The position numbers and the translations under genes are program-made. A stretch of DNA of 64,000 bases from positions 25,466-89,465 of the forward strand of contig JAWWPY010000512.1 of the NCBI GenBank assembly GCA_033854735.1. The letters are read 5' to 3'. The notes beneath the pieces are model-generated. The model was not told the DNA's origin, ran no database searches, and saw only the letters and a list, made by a program, of their open reading frames with translations. The first letter of the stretch is position 1; each line of letters begins with the position of its first letter. Source of the stretch: JAWWPY01 sp033854735. GTDB taxonomy: Bacteria > Actinomycetota > Actinomycetes > Streptosporangiales > Streptosporangiaceae. Below are positions 32,651-42,117 of the stretch, piece after piece.

Positions 32651-33499
32651 TCACTCCAGTTGTTCAGCTAGGTCCTTCAGGAAGGCCGCGGTGTCGACTG
32701 GCTCCAGAGCCGCATCGACGGCCCGGCCGAAGGATTGGATGTAGCTGTTCACCGACTCTGCGTTGCTCACCTCCTCGATCACGTAATCGGTTTCCAGGTA
32801 GATCAGGGCAGGTTCGCCCGGGAAATCCAGGATGTTGACCATGGAGTGCATGCCGACCGGGGGCCCGTCAGCGAAACGCTGGATGCGCAACTCCACGTTG
32901 GGACGGCGAGCGGCATCGAGAAGGTGCTCCACCTGTTCCCGCCGGTCTGACTTGGCACCCCACCGGTAGGCCAGAGACGCCTCGGTGATCACGGCGCTCA
33001 GTTTCGGCGCGGTGCCATCAGTGCGGCCGAGCACCTCCTGCCGGCGTAGCCGGGTCTCCAGCGCCCGCCTGCGCCAGGCGGGGGACCTGAGCCCGGCCCG
33101 CATGAACGCCTCCACATACGCCGCGGTCTGCAGGAGCCCGGGCAGGACCAGGGGCATGAAAACGCGAATCCGGGAGGCGTCATTCTCGAAGCCAGGGAAC
33201 TCGTTCTCGAAGATGTCGGGGTAGTCCCGCCACCAGGGCCGGGCGCGTGCCCGCATGGCGAGATCCGCCAGCCTCTCCCGCTCGTCCTCGTCCACCTCGT
33301 AGATGCGCAGGAGGTCCCGGATGTCGCTCATTTCGGGGCGACGCCATTGGTTCGCTTCGAACCGTCCGACTTTGCCCCGGCCCCAGTTGAGCATGTCGCA
33401 GACGTGGTTGGCCGTGTAGCCGCGAACCAGGCGGAGCTCGGTCAGGCGGCGAGAAAGCTGGCGTTTCGCCACGGTCGCGCCGTAAGCGTCGTCGGCCAT
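32651..33499 (-). CDS. Scr1/WhiJ-type helix-turn-helix regulator (DUF5753)
   Basis: A 282-residue regulator. The XRE-type HTH is at residues 10-75 (LSRRLTELRLVRGYTANHV and GRGKVGRFEANQWRRP). The C-terminal DUF5753 domain holds FMPLVLPGLLQTAAYVEAFM, the RQEVL segment, and PVGMHSMVNILDFPGEPALIYLE. Such proteins are annotated as antitoxin-like regulators of adjacent DUF397 genes. It is cotranscribed with the DUF397 gene. Confidence 0.92.
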   Translation of the reverse strand: MADDAYGATVAKRQLSRRLTELRLVRGYTANHVCDMLNWGRGKVGRFEANQWRRPEMSDIRDLLRIYEVDEDERERLADLAMRARARPWWRDYPDIFENEFPGFENDASRIRVFMPLVLPGLLQTAAYVEAFMRAGLRSPAWRRRALETRLRRQEVLGRTDGTAPKLSAVITEASLAYRWGAKSDRREQVEHLLDAARRPNVELRIQRFADGPPVGMHSMVNILDFPGEPALIYLETDYVIEEVSNAESVNSYIQSFGRAVDAALEPVDTAAFLKDLAEQLE

Positions 33500-33624
33500 C
33501 CGGGTCCCCTCCTACGGTAATAAATCGCATCATAGCGCTGAGTAAGTTGTGAATCACAGATTCTTAGATACAGGTGCCCCGCACCTGACCGCGGCGCCGG
33601 GGCCCCGGCGCCGCGCGCTGGGCG

Positions 33625-33735
33625 GCACTCCGCTGGGCGGCACTCCCGCCAGCCGCACTCCCGCCAGCCGCACTCCCGCCAGCCGGCACCCCGCCAGCCG
33701 GCACCCCGCCAGCCGCCACTCCGCCAGCAGCACCT
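33625..33735. repeat. 15-bp tandem repeat upstream of the HTH gene
   Basis: About seven 15-bp units of the form ACTCCCGCCAGCCGC or ACCCCGCCAGCCGGC. They fill most of the gap (33500-33755) between the HTH gene and the small DUF397-like gene upstream of it. A promoter for the HTH gene would have to lie at 33500-33600, where the sequence becomes AT-richer (TCAGCGCTATGATGCGA on the minus strand). Confidence 0.88.
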
Positions 33736-33755
33736 GGGTTTGCTGTATAGCCGGG

Positions 33756-34019
33756 CTAGCCGGCCGCGTCGTCGAACTCGCCACCCCGTACTCCGTCCAG
33801 GAAGCACTCCCACTCATGACGGTCGTAGACGAGGACCCGGCCCGCCGGGTCACCACCCACGCGCATCAGCACCCACTCGGTCCGGCCCGTTCCAGGCTCG
33901 GCCACGAACGCGATCTCGATCGCGCCCGTCCCGTCGCCCGGATCCCCGCTGTCCGACCGCTGCCATGCCTGGGCGTGCACATCGATGCCGAGGTCCGTCA
34001 CTGCGGGCTTCCTCATCAC
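33756..34019 (-). CDS. DUF397-like small protein
   Basis: An 87-residue protein whose second half, EWVLMRVGGDPAGRVLVYD then EWECFLDGVRGGEFD, matches the C-terminal pattern of DUF397 proteins (strand, then EWxxFxxGVxxGEFD). The N-terminal half lacks the classical WRKSSxS motif. Start is GTG 34019 or the next codon ATG 34016; GAGGAGAA is well placed for either. It lies 33 bases after the methyltransferase gene. Confidence 0.72.
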   Translation of the reverse strand: MMRKPAVTDLGIDVHAQAWQRSDSGDPGDGTGAIEIAFVAEPGTGRTEWVLMRVGGDPAGRVLVYDRHEWECFLDGVRGGEFDDAAG

Positions 34020-34052
34020 AGCGTTCTCCTCAGCTGATTCACGGCACCGGTC

Positions 34053-34880
34053 TCACGGGATCCGGGCAACACCGCAGTAACCCCACCGTGAGCCATCACT
34101 GTCGGCGAATTCCGGGTCATCGGCGCCCCATTCACCCATAAACGCCAGCCCTGGTGCGCCCCCCTGATAAGGCGCCTCCATCTCCAGTCCCTCGAAGAAC
34201 CGCTCCACCTCGGCCCGCGACCGCAGGTAGATGTTCTCGGTGGCCTGCGCGTACACCTGCAGGCCGGTCTGTACACCGCGGCTGGGCACGTTGTCCGCGG
34301 TGACATGGGACACCGCCAGATAGCTGCCCGGTACCAGGGCGCGCACGTACTGGGCGACCAGGCCCCAGGGGTCGCTGCCGTCCGCCACGAAATGCAGGAC
34401 CGCGCTCATCAGCAGCCCGATGGGCTGGCTGAAATCGATCAGCGCGCGCAAGTCCGGGTGATTCAGCACGGTGTCCGGATCACGCAGGTCCGCCTGGATG
34501 ACCGCGGTGCTGCCATCGTCAGTCAGCAACGCCTTCGCGTACGCGAGCACCATAGAGTCGTTGTCCACATAGACGACCCTGGCCCGCCGCGAAATGTTCT
34601 GTATCACCTCGTGCGTGTTCCCCTGGGTGGGCAGCCCGGACCCGATGTCGATGAACTGCCGGATCCTGCGTTCCCCTGCTAACCAGCGCGCCGCGCGCTG
34701 GTGAAAACCACGGTTCGCCCAGGCCACGTCCGAGATCTCGGGCAGGTCGGCCCGGATCCGTTCGGCGGCTTCCCGGTCGACTGGGAAGTTGGTGGTCCCG
34801 CCGAGGTAGTAGTCGTAAAGCCGGGCCGGGGCAGGTTTCTCCGGGTCGACGCCGAAGGGAATCTGCGGGGTCTGCAACAC
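34053..34880 (-). CDS. pfam04672-type SAM-dependent methyltransferase
   Basis: A 275-residue protein of the actinobacterial S-adenosyl methyltransferase family once called DUF574. Signatures are ARLYDYYLGGTTNFPVDREAA, QFIDIGSGLPTQGNTHEV (SAM loop), VVYVDNDSMVLAYAKALL and GYCGVAR. The target is unknown; many copies occur per genome next to HTH/DUF397 genes. GTG 34880 follows GGAGGAACT. Confidence 0.93.
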   Translation of the reverse strand: MLQTPQIPFGVDPEKPAPARLYDYYLGGTTNFPVDREAAERIRADLPEISDVAWANRGFHQRAARWLAGERRIRQFIDIGSGLPTQGNTHEVIQNISRRARVVYVDNDSMVLAYAKALLTDDGSTAVIQADLRDPDTVLNHPDLRALIDFSQPIGLLMSAVLHFVADGSDPWGLVAQYVRALVPGSYLAVSHVTADNVPSRGVQTGLQVYAQATENIYLRSRAEVERFFEGLEMEAPYQGGAPGLAFMGEWGADDPEFADSDGSRWGYCGVARIP

Positions 34881-35045
34881 AGTTCCTCCATCGCACAGTT
34901 AGTTCCCAGTCTGGCACGCTCTGTGTGAATCCCGAACCCGGGCAGCACAAATCAGTCATCATGCCCCGCGGTGACGCCGCTGCGGCATGCCTCCGGGTAA
35001 CGCCGCTGCGGCGTGAATTTGGATAGCTGGCCGCTGCTAGGTGAG

Positions 35046-35753
35046 CTAGGCCGAGCCCGAGTAAGCACCGCGGCGGAAACAGCTGAGCAGATGATCGTCT
35101 ACGATGCCGCACGCTTGCATCGTCGCGTAGGCCGTCACCGGGCCGGTGAAGGAGAATCCGCGAAGGCGCAGTTCACGAGACAGATTCTTGGAGGCCGGCG
35201 TCCAGGAAGGGATGTCCGCCGTGCTGGCCGGCCCCGCGCTGGTTGGTCCCGCGCTGGCCGGCCCCGTGCTGGCCGGCCCCGTGCTGGCCGGCCCCGCGCT
35301 GGTTGGTCCCGTGCCAGCCGGCGCCTCGTGGCCAGGCCCTGTGCTGGCGTACTGCCAGACGAGCGCGGCCAGCCCGCCGGGCAGGGCCAGGGCGGCCCCC
35401 GCGTTGCGGATCGCTGCCTCGATCTTCGCCCGGTTGCGTACGATGCCGGCGTCGCCCATCAGCCTGGCCACGTCGGCGGGTCCGAACGCCGCCACGGCCG
35501 CCATGTCGAACCCGCAGAACGCGGCGCGGAAATTCTCCCGCTTACGCAGGATGGTCAGCCAGGACAGGCCGGACTGGAATGCCTCCAGGCAGAGTTTCTC
35601 GAAGATTCCCTGGTCATCGCGGACCGGACGGCCCCACTCGTCGTCGTGATAGTCGAGGTACTCCGGAGGGCTCAAAGCCCACGGGCAGCGCAGCCGCCCA
35701 TCTGGCCCGGGCTCCGCGCCCCGCCCGCCCGGTGACCCGGGCGCTTCAGACAT
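35046..35753 (-). CDS. tag: DNA-3-methyladenine glycosylase I with a repeat insert
   Basis: A 235-residue Tag enzyme that removes 3-methyladenine from alkylated DNA. The zinc ligands are present: Cys in RCPWAL, His in YHDDEWG, and His and Cys in DDHLLSC. The pocket residues lie in LCLEAFQSGLSWLTILRKRE. About 30 residues of TGPAS/AGPTS pentapeptides (15-bp repeat, 35221-35325) are inserted before the conserved SRELRLRGFSFTGPVTAY segment. Its start overlaps the end of the DivIVA-like gene by eight bases. Confidence 0.92.
   Translation of the reverse strand: MSEAPGSPGGRGAEPGPDGRLRCPWALSPPEYLDYHDDEWGRPVRDDQGIFEKLCLEAFQSGLSWLTILRKRENFRAAFCGFDMAAVAAFGPADVARLMGDAGIVRNRAKIEAAIRNAGAALALPGGLAALVWQYASTGPGHEAPAGTGPTSAGPASTGPASTGPASAGPTSAGPASTADIPSWTPASKNLSRELRLRGFSFTGPVTAYATMQACGIVDDHLLSCFRRGAYSGSA
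35221..35325. repeat. 15-bp in-frame repeat in tag
   Basis: About seven units such as GTGCTGGCCGGCCCC or GCGCTGGTTGGTCCC lie inside the tag coding sequence. They code for (T/A)GP(A/T)S on the minus strand. Confidence 0.9.
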
Positions 35754-36375
35754 CCGGCCCGGTCCCGCCGTCGCCAGTTGAGGTGTCAGTGGGGGGAGAG
35801 GCAGGAGCCGGCGAAGGAGGCGGCGCGGAAGGGGGCGCGGAACGGGGAGCGGGACGCGGTGCGGAGCGGGGCCCGGAACGCGGGCCGGCGGAACCGAAGG
35901 CGACAGCACCGAAGGACCCGGCAGCGCCGGACGACCCAGTAGCGGACGACCCGGTAGCACCGGACGACCCGGTAGCACCCGACGACCCGGTAGCACCCGA
36001 CGACCCGGTAGCGGCCGACCCGGTAGCGGCCGACCCAGTAGCGCCGGAGGATCCGACAACACCGAAGGATCCAGTGGTGTACCCGGTGGCGGCGCGGACT
36101 TCGGCCAGTTGCTTGCGCAGAGCGGCGATCTCCACGTCCCGCTCGGTAACCACCTGGGCGATCCGGCCGAGAGCCTGGTCAGTCGCCGCCGCGTTGTATC
36201 CCCACAGCGCGGAGGGCGGGCGCAGCAACGCGACGTCGGCCGCGGTCAGCAGGTCGTCGGTGTCGAGCGGCGGATAGTCACCGGCGAACTCCGCCATCTC
36301 ACCACCGCGGCCGATGGCGACGGCGACCACGCCGACCAGGATCACCACGGACACCAGGAGCAGCAGAACAGGCAC
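35746..36375 (-). CDS. DivIVA-like membrane protein with repeat tail
   Basis: A 209-residue protein. An N-terminal membrane segment (LLLLVSVVILVGVVAVAIG) is followed by a DivIVA-type motif (LLRPPSALWGYNAAATDQALGRI) and a coiled coil (QVVTERDVEIAALRKQLAEVR). Residues after about 105 are a low-complexity tail of GATGSS repeats (35925-36075) followed by Pro/Arg-rich sequence. Similar proteins sit between LOG and tag genes in Streptomyces, as I recall. A role in cell-wall growth organisation is inferred. GTG 36375 sets the membrane segment at the N-terminus. Confidence 0.8.
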   Translation of the reverse strand: MPVLLLLVSVVILVGVVAVAIGRGGEMAEFAGDYPPLDTDDLLTAADVALLRPPSALWGYNAAATDQALGRIAQVVTERDVEIAALRKQLAEVRAATGYTTGSFGVVGSSGATGSAATGSAATGSSGATGSSGATGSSGATGSSATGSSGAAGSFGAVAFGSAGPRSGPRSAPRPAPRSAPPSAPPPSPAPASPPTDTSTGDGGTGPDV

Positions 36376-36415
36376 AGTAAGAATCGTCGCATGCTTGTGG
36401 GGTGCTTGTACCCGG

Positions 36416-37177
36416 CTAGCCGGGTTTCTCCGCACGGCCGTGGGCCTGGGTGATGATCCGGACAACGGTGGCGGCATCGTCCGCGACGGTCAGCAGATTC
36501 TCGTCACCCGGGGAGATCTTGCCCTCGGCGAGGACCCGGCCACGGATCCAGGACAGCAGCCCGGACCAGTACTCGCTGCCGACCAGCACGATCGGGAACT
36601 TCGTGATCTTGCCGGTATGGACCAGGGTGAGCGCCTCGAACAACTCGTCCAGGGTGCCGAACCCGCCCGGCAGCACCACGAACGCCTGCGAGTACTTGAT
36701 GAAGACGGTCTTGCGGACGAAGAAGTACCGGAACTCCAGGCCGATCTCGACGTAGTCATTCAGCCCCATCTCCATGGGCAGCTCGATGCCCAGGCCCACC
36801 GAGACACCACCGACTTCCGCCGCTCCCTTGTTCGCCGCTTCCATGATCCCGGGGCCTCCCCCCGTGATCACGGCGTAGCCGGCCTCGGCCAGCGCCGTCG
36901 CGATGCTCTCGGCCAGCAGATAATCGGCGGTGTCCGGCTTGGCCCGGGCCGACCCGAAGACCGACACGGCCGGGCCGAGCTCAGCGAGCAGGCCGAACCC
37001 CTCGACGAATTCCGCCTGGATCCGCAGCACGCGCCATGGGTCGGTATGCACCCAGTCGCTGGGGCCACGCCGGTCGAGCAGTCGCTGATCGGTGGTGGTG
37101 TTCGGGATGAACTCGCCGCGCAGCATGGCCGGCCCCTGGCGGCGCACCCTGCGGCGTGATTCAGCTGACACCCTCAT
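36416..37177 (-). CDS. LOG-family (TIGR00730) Rossmann-fold protein
   Basis: A 253-residue protein of the LONELY GUY family, nucleotide 5'-monophosphate phosphoribohydrolases that release cytokinin-like bases. It carries VSVFGSARAK, VITGGGPGIMEAANKGA and the signature PGGFGTLDELFE. A basic N-terminal extension of about 40 residues is present. The gene follows dapD in the same direction by 61 bases. The in vivo substrate is unknown. Confidence 0.92.
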   Translation of the reverse strand: MRVSAESRRRVRRQGPAMLRGEFIPNTTTDQRLLDRRGPSDWVHTDPWRVLRIQAEFVEGFGLLAELGPAVSVFGSARAKPDTADYLLAESIATALAEAGYAVITGGGPGIMEAANKGAAEVGGVSVGLGIELPMEMGLNDYVEIGLEFRYFFVRKTVFIKYSQAFVVLPGGFGTLDELFEALTLVHTGKITKFPIVLVGSEYWSGLLSWIRGRVLAEGKISPGDENLLTVADDAATVVRIITQAHGRAEKPG

Positions 37178-37238
37178 GATCCTGCCACGTCCCGGGCACT
37201 GACCCCCGCCATGACCTGGCGGGCGGGTGGCCGCCGGA

Positions 37239-38084
<846 letters not shown>

Positions 38085-38124
38085 GGCGACCGAGCTTATC
38101 GGGAGCCTGGAGTACCTTCGGGAT

Positions 38125-38991
38125 GTGCCGAAAAGCCGTGAGCAGCCCCACCGGAAACACCGGTCACTCAGGGGACTCGTACTGTTGCTCGTAGTAATAG
38201 CGGCTGTCATCGTTTATATCGGATACCGTCGGATAACGCCTGTACTCGAAGGCACCGGCTGCCGCGCCGTCGCGGGCCGCGAGACCTACACGCTCGACCC
38301 CGAGCAGGCCCGCATCGCGGCCACGATCGCCGGTGTGGCCCACAAGCAGTCGATGCCCGAAGACGCGGTCACCATCGCCTACGCGGCCGCCCTGCAGGAA
38401 TCCAAGCTGCACAACCTGAGCTACGGCGACATGGACTCGGTCGGGGTGTTCCAGCAGCGGCCCTCCGAGGGCTGGGGCTCTACCCGGCAGCTCGAGGACC
38501 CGGTCTACGCGACCACCCAGTTCTTCCGGGCCCTGACCGGAGTGCACAACTACCTCAAGCTGCCGGTGTACCAGGCGGCCCAGGCCGTCCAGCGCAGCGC
38601 CGACGGCACCGCGTACATGCAGTACCAGCAGATGGCGGCCAAGCTGGCCGGAACCTTCACCGGCCGCGACGCGCACGGGGTCTCCTGCTGGTCCGCCTCG
38701 ACCACCCCGAAACGCACCAACCTGGCCGGCGCCGACGTCGAGCTGGCCAGGACGTTCGGCGGCGTCTCCGTGCGGCAGAACGGCCCGGCGAACACCGGGC
38801 ACCGGGCGCAGCTGCTCGTGCCGCCGGCACCGGACGGCTGGGAGGTCGCGGCCTGGCTGGTGACCCACGCCACCAGCTATGGCATCCGGGAAGTACGGTT
38901 CGGCGGTTACCAGTGGCAGGCATCCACCGGCTTCCACGGCTGGAGCAAGGATGCCGGTGCTCCGCCGCCCGGTGTCATCCAGCTCAGCTGA
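38125..38991 (+). CDS. Membrane-anchored transglycosylase-like exported protein
   Basis: A 288-residue protein with a basic N-terminus and one signal-anchor helix (GLVLLLVVIAAVIVYIGY). The outer part resembles an actinobacterial family often annotated as a heavy metal transporter but looking like a lysozyme-fold domain: AVTIAYAAALQESKLHNLSYG then DMDSVGVFQQRPSEGWG, with a candidate catalytic Glu in LQES. The C-terminal half is variable. GTG 38125 is preferred; ATG 38083 would overlap the dapD start. A cell-wall role is inferred. Confidence 0.75.
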   Translation: MPKSREQPHRKHRSLRGLVLLLVVIAAVIVYIGYRRITPVLEGTGCRAVAGRETYTLDPEQARIAATIAGVAHKQSMPEDAVTIAYAAALQESKLHNLSYGDMDSVGVFQQRPSEGWGSTRQLEDPVYATTQFFRALTGVHNYLKLPVYQAAQAVQRSADGTAYMQYQQMAAKLAGTFTGRDAHGVSCWSASTTPKRTNLAGADVELARTFGGVSVRQNGPANTGHRAQLLVPPAPDGWEVAAWLVTHATSYGIREVRFGGYQWQASTGFHGWSKDAGAPPPGVIQLS

Positions 38992-39122
38992 TAGCCTGCG
39001 GTCCCCGCTGGCTGGGTAGGGATGCGCCCTAGTTCCCCGGCACGGGCGGGTGCGCGCGATACTTGCCTTCGACCGCGATACTTGAACCGCAAGCCCCGAG
39101 GACCCTGCGAGGGAGTTCCGAC

Positions 39123-39449
39123 GTGACCTACATCATCGCGCAGCCCTGCGTCGACATACTCGACAAGTCATGCATCGAGGAATGTCCGGTCGACTGCATC
39201 TACGAGGGCGAGCGCATGCTCTATATCCATCCTGACGAGTGCGTGGACTGCGGCGCGTGCGAGCCGGTCTGCCCGGTCGAGGCGATCTTCTACGAGGATG
39301 ACGTGCCCGACCAGTGGAAGGACTACTACCGGGCCAACGTCGAATTCTTCGAGGATCTCGGCTCGCCCGGGGGGGCGTCCAAGGTCGGCAAGATCAGCAA
39401 GGATCACCCGGTTGTGACCGCGCTGCCACCTCAGGGTGAGGAGAGCTGA
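39123..39449 (+). CDS. fdxA: 7Fe ferredoxin
   Basis: A 108-residue ferredoxin with a 3Fe-4S and a 4Fe-4S cluster. The cysteine patterns are CVDILDKSCIEECPVDC and CVDCGACEPVCPVEA. The tail is the usual actinobacterial extension. It serves as an electron carrier in the cytoplasm. GTG 39123 follows AGGGAG. Its stop codon overlaps the start of dapC, an arrangement conserved in actinomycetes. Confidence 0.96.
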   Translation: MTYIIAQPCVDILDKSCIEECPVDCIYEGERMLYIHPDECVDCGACEPVCPVEAIFYEDDVPDQWKDYYRANVEFFEDLGSPGGASKVGKISKDHPVVTALPPQGEES

Positions 39450-40597
39450 CTCTCGCCGCTCGGCTGCCCCGGTTCCCGTGGGACCTGCTCGCGCCGTACC
39501 GCGAGAAGGCACGGGCCCACCCCGGCGGGCTCGTGGACCTGTCCGTGGGCACGCCCGTGGACCCGGTTCCGCGGGCGGTCACCGACGCGCTGGCCGCCGC
39601 GTCCGACGCGCCGGGCTACCCCCTCACCCACGGGACGCCCCGGCTGCGCGAGGCAGCGGCCGGCTGGCTGGCCCGCAGGCACGGCGTGCGGGTGGACCCG
39701 TCCGCCGTGCTGCCGGTGATCGGGACCAAGGAATTCATCGCCGCGCTGCCCGGGCTGCTCGGCTGCGGGCCCGGGGACAGCGTCGTGCACCCGGAACTCG
39801 CGTACCCGACCTACGACATCGGGGCCCGGCTGGTGGGCGCCCAGGCGGTGGCGGCCGACATTGGCGCTGGGTCCGTTGCGGATGGTTCTGACGATCTTTT
39901 TTCTCCAACGGACCTACCGCCCCGGCTCCCATCGTCACTGCGCCTGGCCTGGGTGAACTCGCCGAGCAACCCAACCGGCCGGGTGCTGCCCGCGGCGCGG
40001 CTGCGGGCCGCCCTGGACGCGGCGCGGGCCGTGGGGGCGGTGCTGGCCTCCGACGAGTGCTACCTCGAGTTCGGCTGGTCGGCGCGGCCCGTGTCGGTCA
40101 TGCACCCCGACGTGTCCGGGGGATCGCCACGGGGCCTGCTGGCCGTGCACTCGCTATCCAAGCGGTCGAACATGGCCGGGTACCGGGCCGGTTTCGTCAC
40201 CGGCGACCCGGAACTCATCGCCGACCTGCTGGAGATCCGCAAGCACGCCGGGATGATGATGCCGGCCCCGGTGCAGGCGGCGATGGCCGCCGCGCTGGAC
40301 GACGACGAGCACGCCGATGAGCAGCGGGCGCGCTACGCGGCGCGGCGGGACCGGCTCCGCGCCGCGCTGACCGCGGCCGGCTGGGTGATCGAGCACTCGG
40401 AGGCCGGGCTCTACCTGTGGGCGACCCGGCCTGGCCACGACGGCTGGGGCTCGGTGCAGGTGCTCGCCGAGGCCGGCGTCCTGGTCGCGCCCGGCGAGTT
40501 CTACGGGCCGGCCGGCCGGCCGCACGTCCGCGTCGCGCTGACCGCCACCGACGAACGCGTCGACGCCGCCGTGGCCCGGCTGGCGACGCTGCCGTAG
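39446..40597 (+). CDS. dapC: Succinyldiaminopimelate aminotransferase (apparent CTG start)
   Basis: A 383-residue class I/II PLP aminotransferase of the lysine/DAP route. The sequence reads LPRFPWDLLAPYREKARAHP at the N-terminus, as in homologues, then VDLSVGTPVDPVP, AYPTYDIGARL, WVNSPSNPTGRVLP, and the PLP lysine in HSLSKRSNMAGYRAGF. In frame there is a stop at 39437 and then no ATG, GTG or TTG until GTG 39533, which would remove about 30 conserved residues. CTG 39446 lies just after GAGGAG (39438-39443) and forms CTGA with the fdxA stop, exactly where an ATGA or GTGA would normally be. Confidence 0.9.
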   Translation: MTLAARLPRFPWDLLAPYREKARAHPGGLVDLSVGTPVDPVPRAVTDALAAASDAPGYPLTHGTPRLREAAAGWLARRHGVRVDPSAVLPVIGTKEFIAALPGLLGCGPGDSVVHPELAYPTYDIGARLVGAQAVAADIGAGSVADGSDDLFSPTDLPPRLPSSLRLAWVNSPSNPTGRVLPAARLRAALDAARAVGAVLASDECYLEFGWSARPVSVMHPDVSGGSPRGLLAVHSLSKRSNMAGYRAGFVTGDPELIADLLEIRKHAGMMMPAPVQAAMAAALDDDEHADEQRARYAARRDRLRAALTAAGWVIEHSEAGLYLWATRPGHDGWGSVQVLAEAGVLVAPGEFYGPAGRPHVRVALTATDERVDAAVARLATLP

Positions 40598-40632
40598 CGC
40601 GCCGCCCGCTGGGCGACGCTGCCGTAGCACGC
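40579..40632. repeat. Short duplication spanning the dapC stop codon
   Basis: The stretch GGCGACGCTGCCGTAGC occurs twice (near 40582 and 40614), the first copy containing the dapC stop. It is a two-copy tandem duplication of about 32 bases. Confidence 0.8.
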
Positions 40633-40639
40633 AGCCCCC

Positions 40640-40651
40640 TAGGGTGGGAGC
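40640..40651 (+). promoter_or_regulatory. Probable -10 element for cysS
   Basis: TAGGGT at 40640-40645 ends seven bases before the GTG of cysS, the spacing expected for a leaderless transcript. The overlapping GGGAG is too close to the start to serve as a ribosome site. No clear -35 was found. Confidence 0.45.
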
Positions 40652-42061
40652 GTGCTCCGGCTTTATGACACGCGCACCAGGCAGGTGGAACCGATCGAGC
40701 CGGCCCGCCGAGGCGAGCTGCGCATCTACTCGTGCGGTCCCACCGTGTACCGGTACGCGCACGTCGGCAACCTGCGCTCCTACCTGCTGGCCGACCTGAT
40801 CCGCCGGACCGCGTCCACCCACCGGCTGACGGTGATCAGCGCCCAGAACATCACCGACGTGGGTCATCTCGCCGATGACCGCGAGCCCGACCCGGATGGC
40901 GAGGACAAGGTCCTGGCCCAGGCCCGCGCCGAGGGTAAGCCGGCCCTGGAGATCGCCCGCCACTACGAGGAGGCGTTCCACGCGGACTGTGCCGCGCTGA
41001 ATATCCATCCGCCCGACTTCGCGCCACGCGCCTCTGAATCGATCGATCTCATGATCGACCTGATCGGGCGGCTGCTGGCGGACGGCCACGCGTACGCCGC
41101 TCCCAGCGGATCGGTGTACTTCGACGCCCGGACGTTCCCGTCCTATGGCGAGCTTTCCGGGAACCGGCTCGACAGCCTGCGGCCCGGTCACCGCTCCGGC
41201 GGCGCGGTGGAACCGGACAAGCGGTTCCACGCGGACTGGGCGCTGTGGAAGGCCGCGCCGGCGGAACGGGAACTGACCTGGCCGGCGCCGTGGGGCACGG
41301 GATTCCCCGGCTGGCACACGGAATGTTCCGCGATGTCGCTGCACTACCTCGGCGATGTCATCGACATCCACACCGGCGGCATCGATCTGCGCTTCCCGCA
41401 CCATGAGGACGAGCGGGCGCAGTCCGACACGGTCGCCGGGCACGAGGTCGTCCGGCACTGGGTGCACGGCGAGCACCTCCTGTTCGAGGGCCGCAAGATG
41501 GCCAAGTCCACCGGGAACGTGGTGCTCCTCGCCGACCTGGCCGGGCGGGAGCTTGATCCACTGGCGCTCCGGCTGGCCTTTCTCGAGCAGCGCTACCGGC
41601 AGCAGATGAACCTCACCTGGGACGCCCTGGCCGGCGCGAACCGGACGGTGCGCCGCTGGCGGGAACGGGTGGCGGACTGGGCCCGCTCACCGAGCAAGGC
41701 CATGTGCGCGCAGTACGTGCAGCAGTTCACCGCGGCATTCGACGACGACCTGGACACCCCGGCCGCGATCCGGGCCCTGCGCGCCCTGGAGAAGGACAGC
41801 GACATCCCGCCCGGCTCGAAGTTCGAGACATTCGCGCACGCCGACCGGTTGCTCGGCCTGGATCTGGCCCGCGACATCGGCCGGCCTCCCGCGCCGTCGC
41901 CGCTGCCCAGCGGTGCGGCGGATCTGCTGGGCGCGCGGGCGGCGGCCCGGCAGGCGGAGGACTGGCCGGCCTCCGACCGGCTCAGGGACGAACTCGCGGC
42001 CCTGGGCGTCACGGTCACCGACACCCCCCGCGGTCAGACCTGGGCGGTCCGGCCCACGTGA
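40652..42061 (+). CDS. cysS: Cysteinyl-tRNA synthetase
   Basis: A 469-residue class I aminoacyl-tRNA synthetase. The HIGH-type motif is CGPTVYRYAHVGN, the KMSKS motif appears as KMAKS (FEGRKMAKSTGN), and zinc ligands are in CGPT, WHTECSAMS and FPHHEDERAQ. A DALR-like helical domain follows and the C-terminus is normal. MshC-type ligases lack this full C-terminal part, so tRNA charging is more likely. Whether a second cysS exists elsewhere cannot be seen. Confidence 0.92.
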   Translation: MLRLYDTRTRQVEPIEPARRGELRIYSCGPTVYRYAHVGNLRSYLLADLIRRTASTHRLTVISAQNITDVGHLADDREPDPDGEDKVLAQARAEGKPALEIARHYEEAFHADCAALNIHPPDFAPRASESIDLMIDLIGRLLADGHAYAAPSGSVYFDARTFPSYGELSGNRLDSLRPGHRSGGAVEPDKRFHADWALWKAAPAERELTWPAPWGTGFPGWHTECSAMSLHYLGDVIDIHTGGIDLRFPHHEDERAQSDTVAGHEVVRHWVHGEHLLFEGRKMAKSTGNVVLLADLAGRELDPLALRLAFLEQRYRQQMNLTWDALAGANRTVRRWRERVADWARSPSKAMCAQYVQQFTAAFDDDLDTPAAIRALRALEKDSDIPPGSKFETFAHADRLLGLDLARDIGRPPAPSPLPSGAADLLGARAAARQAEDWPASDRLRDELAALGVTVTDTPRGQTWAVRPT

Positions 42062-42117
42062 TCTAGCCGCGCTCCCCCGCTACTCACGGCGCTGACCGGC
42101 ACGGGCGGGTGGACGCG

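Noticed and set aside
40652..42061. Assignment of the cysteinyl-tRNA-synthetase-like gene as mycothiol ligase mshC
   Set aside because: mshB lies some 5 kb downstream, but the protein keeps the full C-terminal helical domain and length of a tRNA synthetase.
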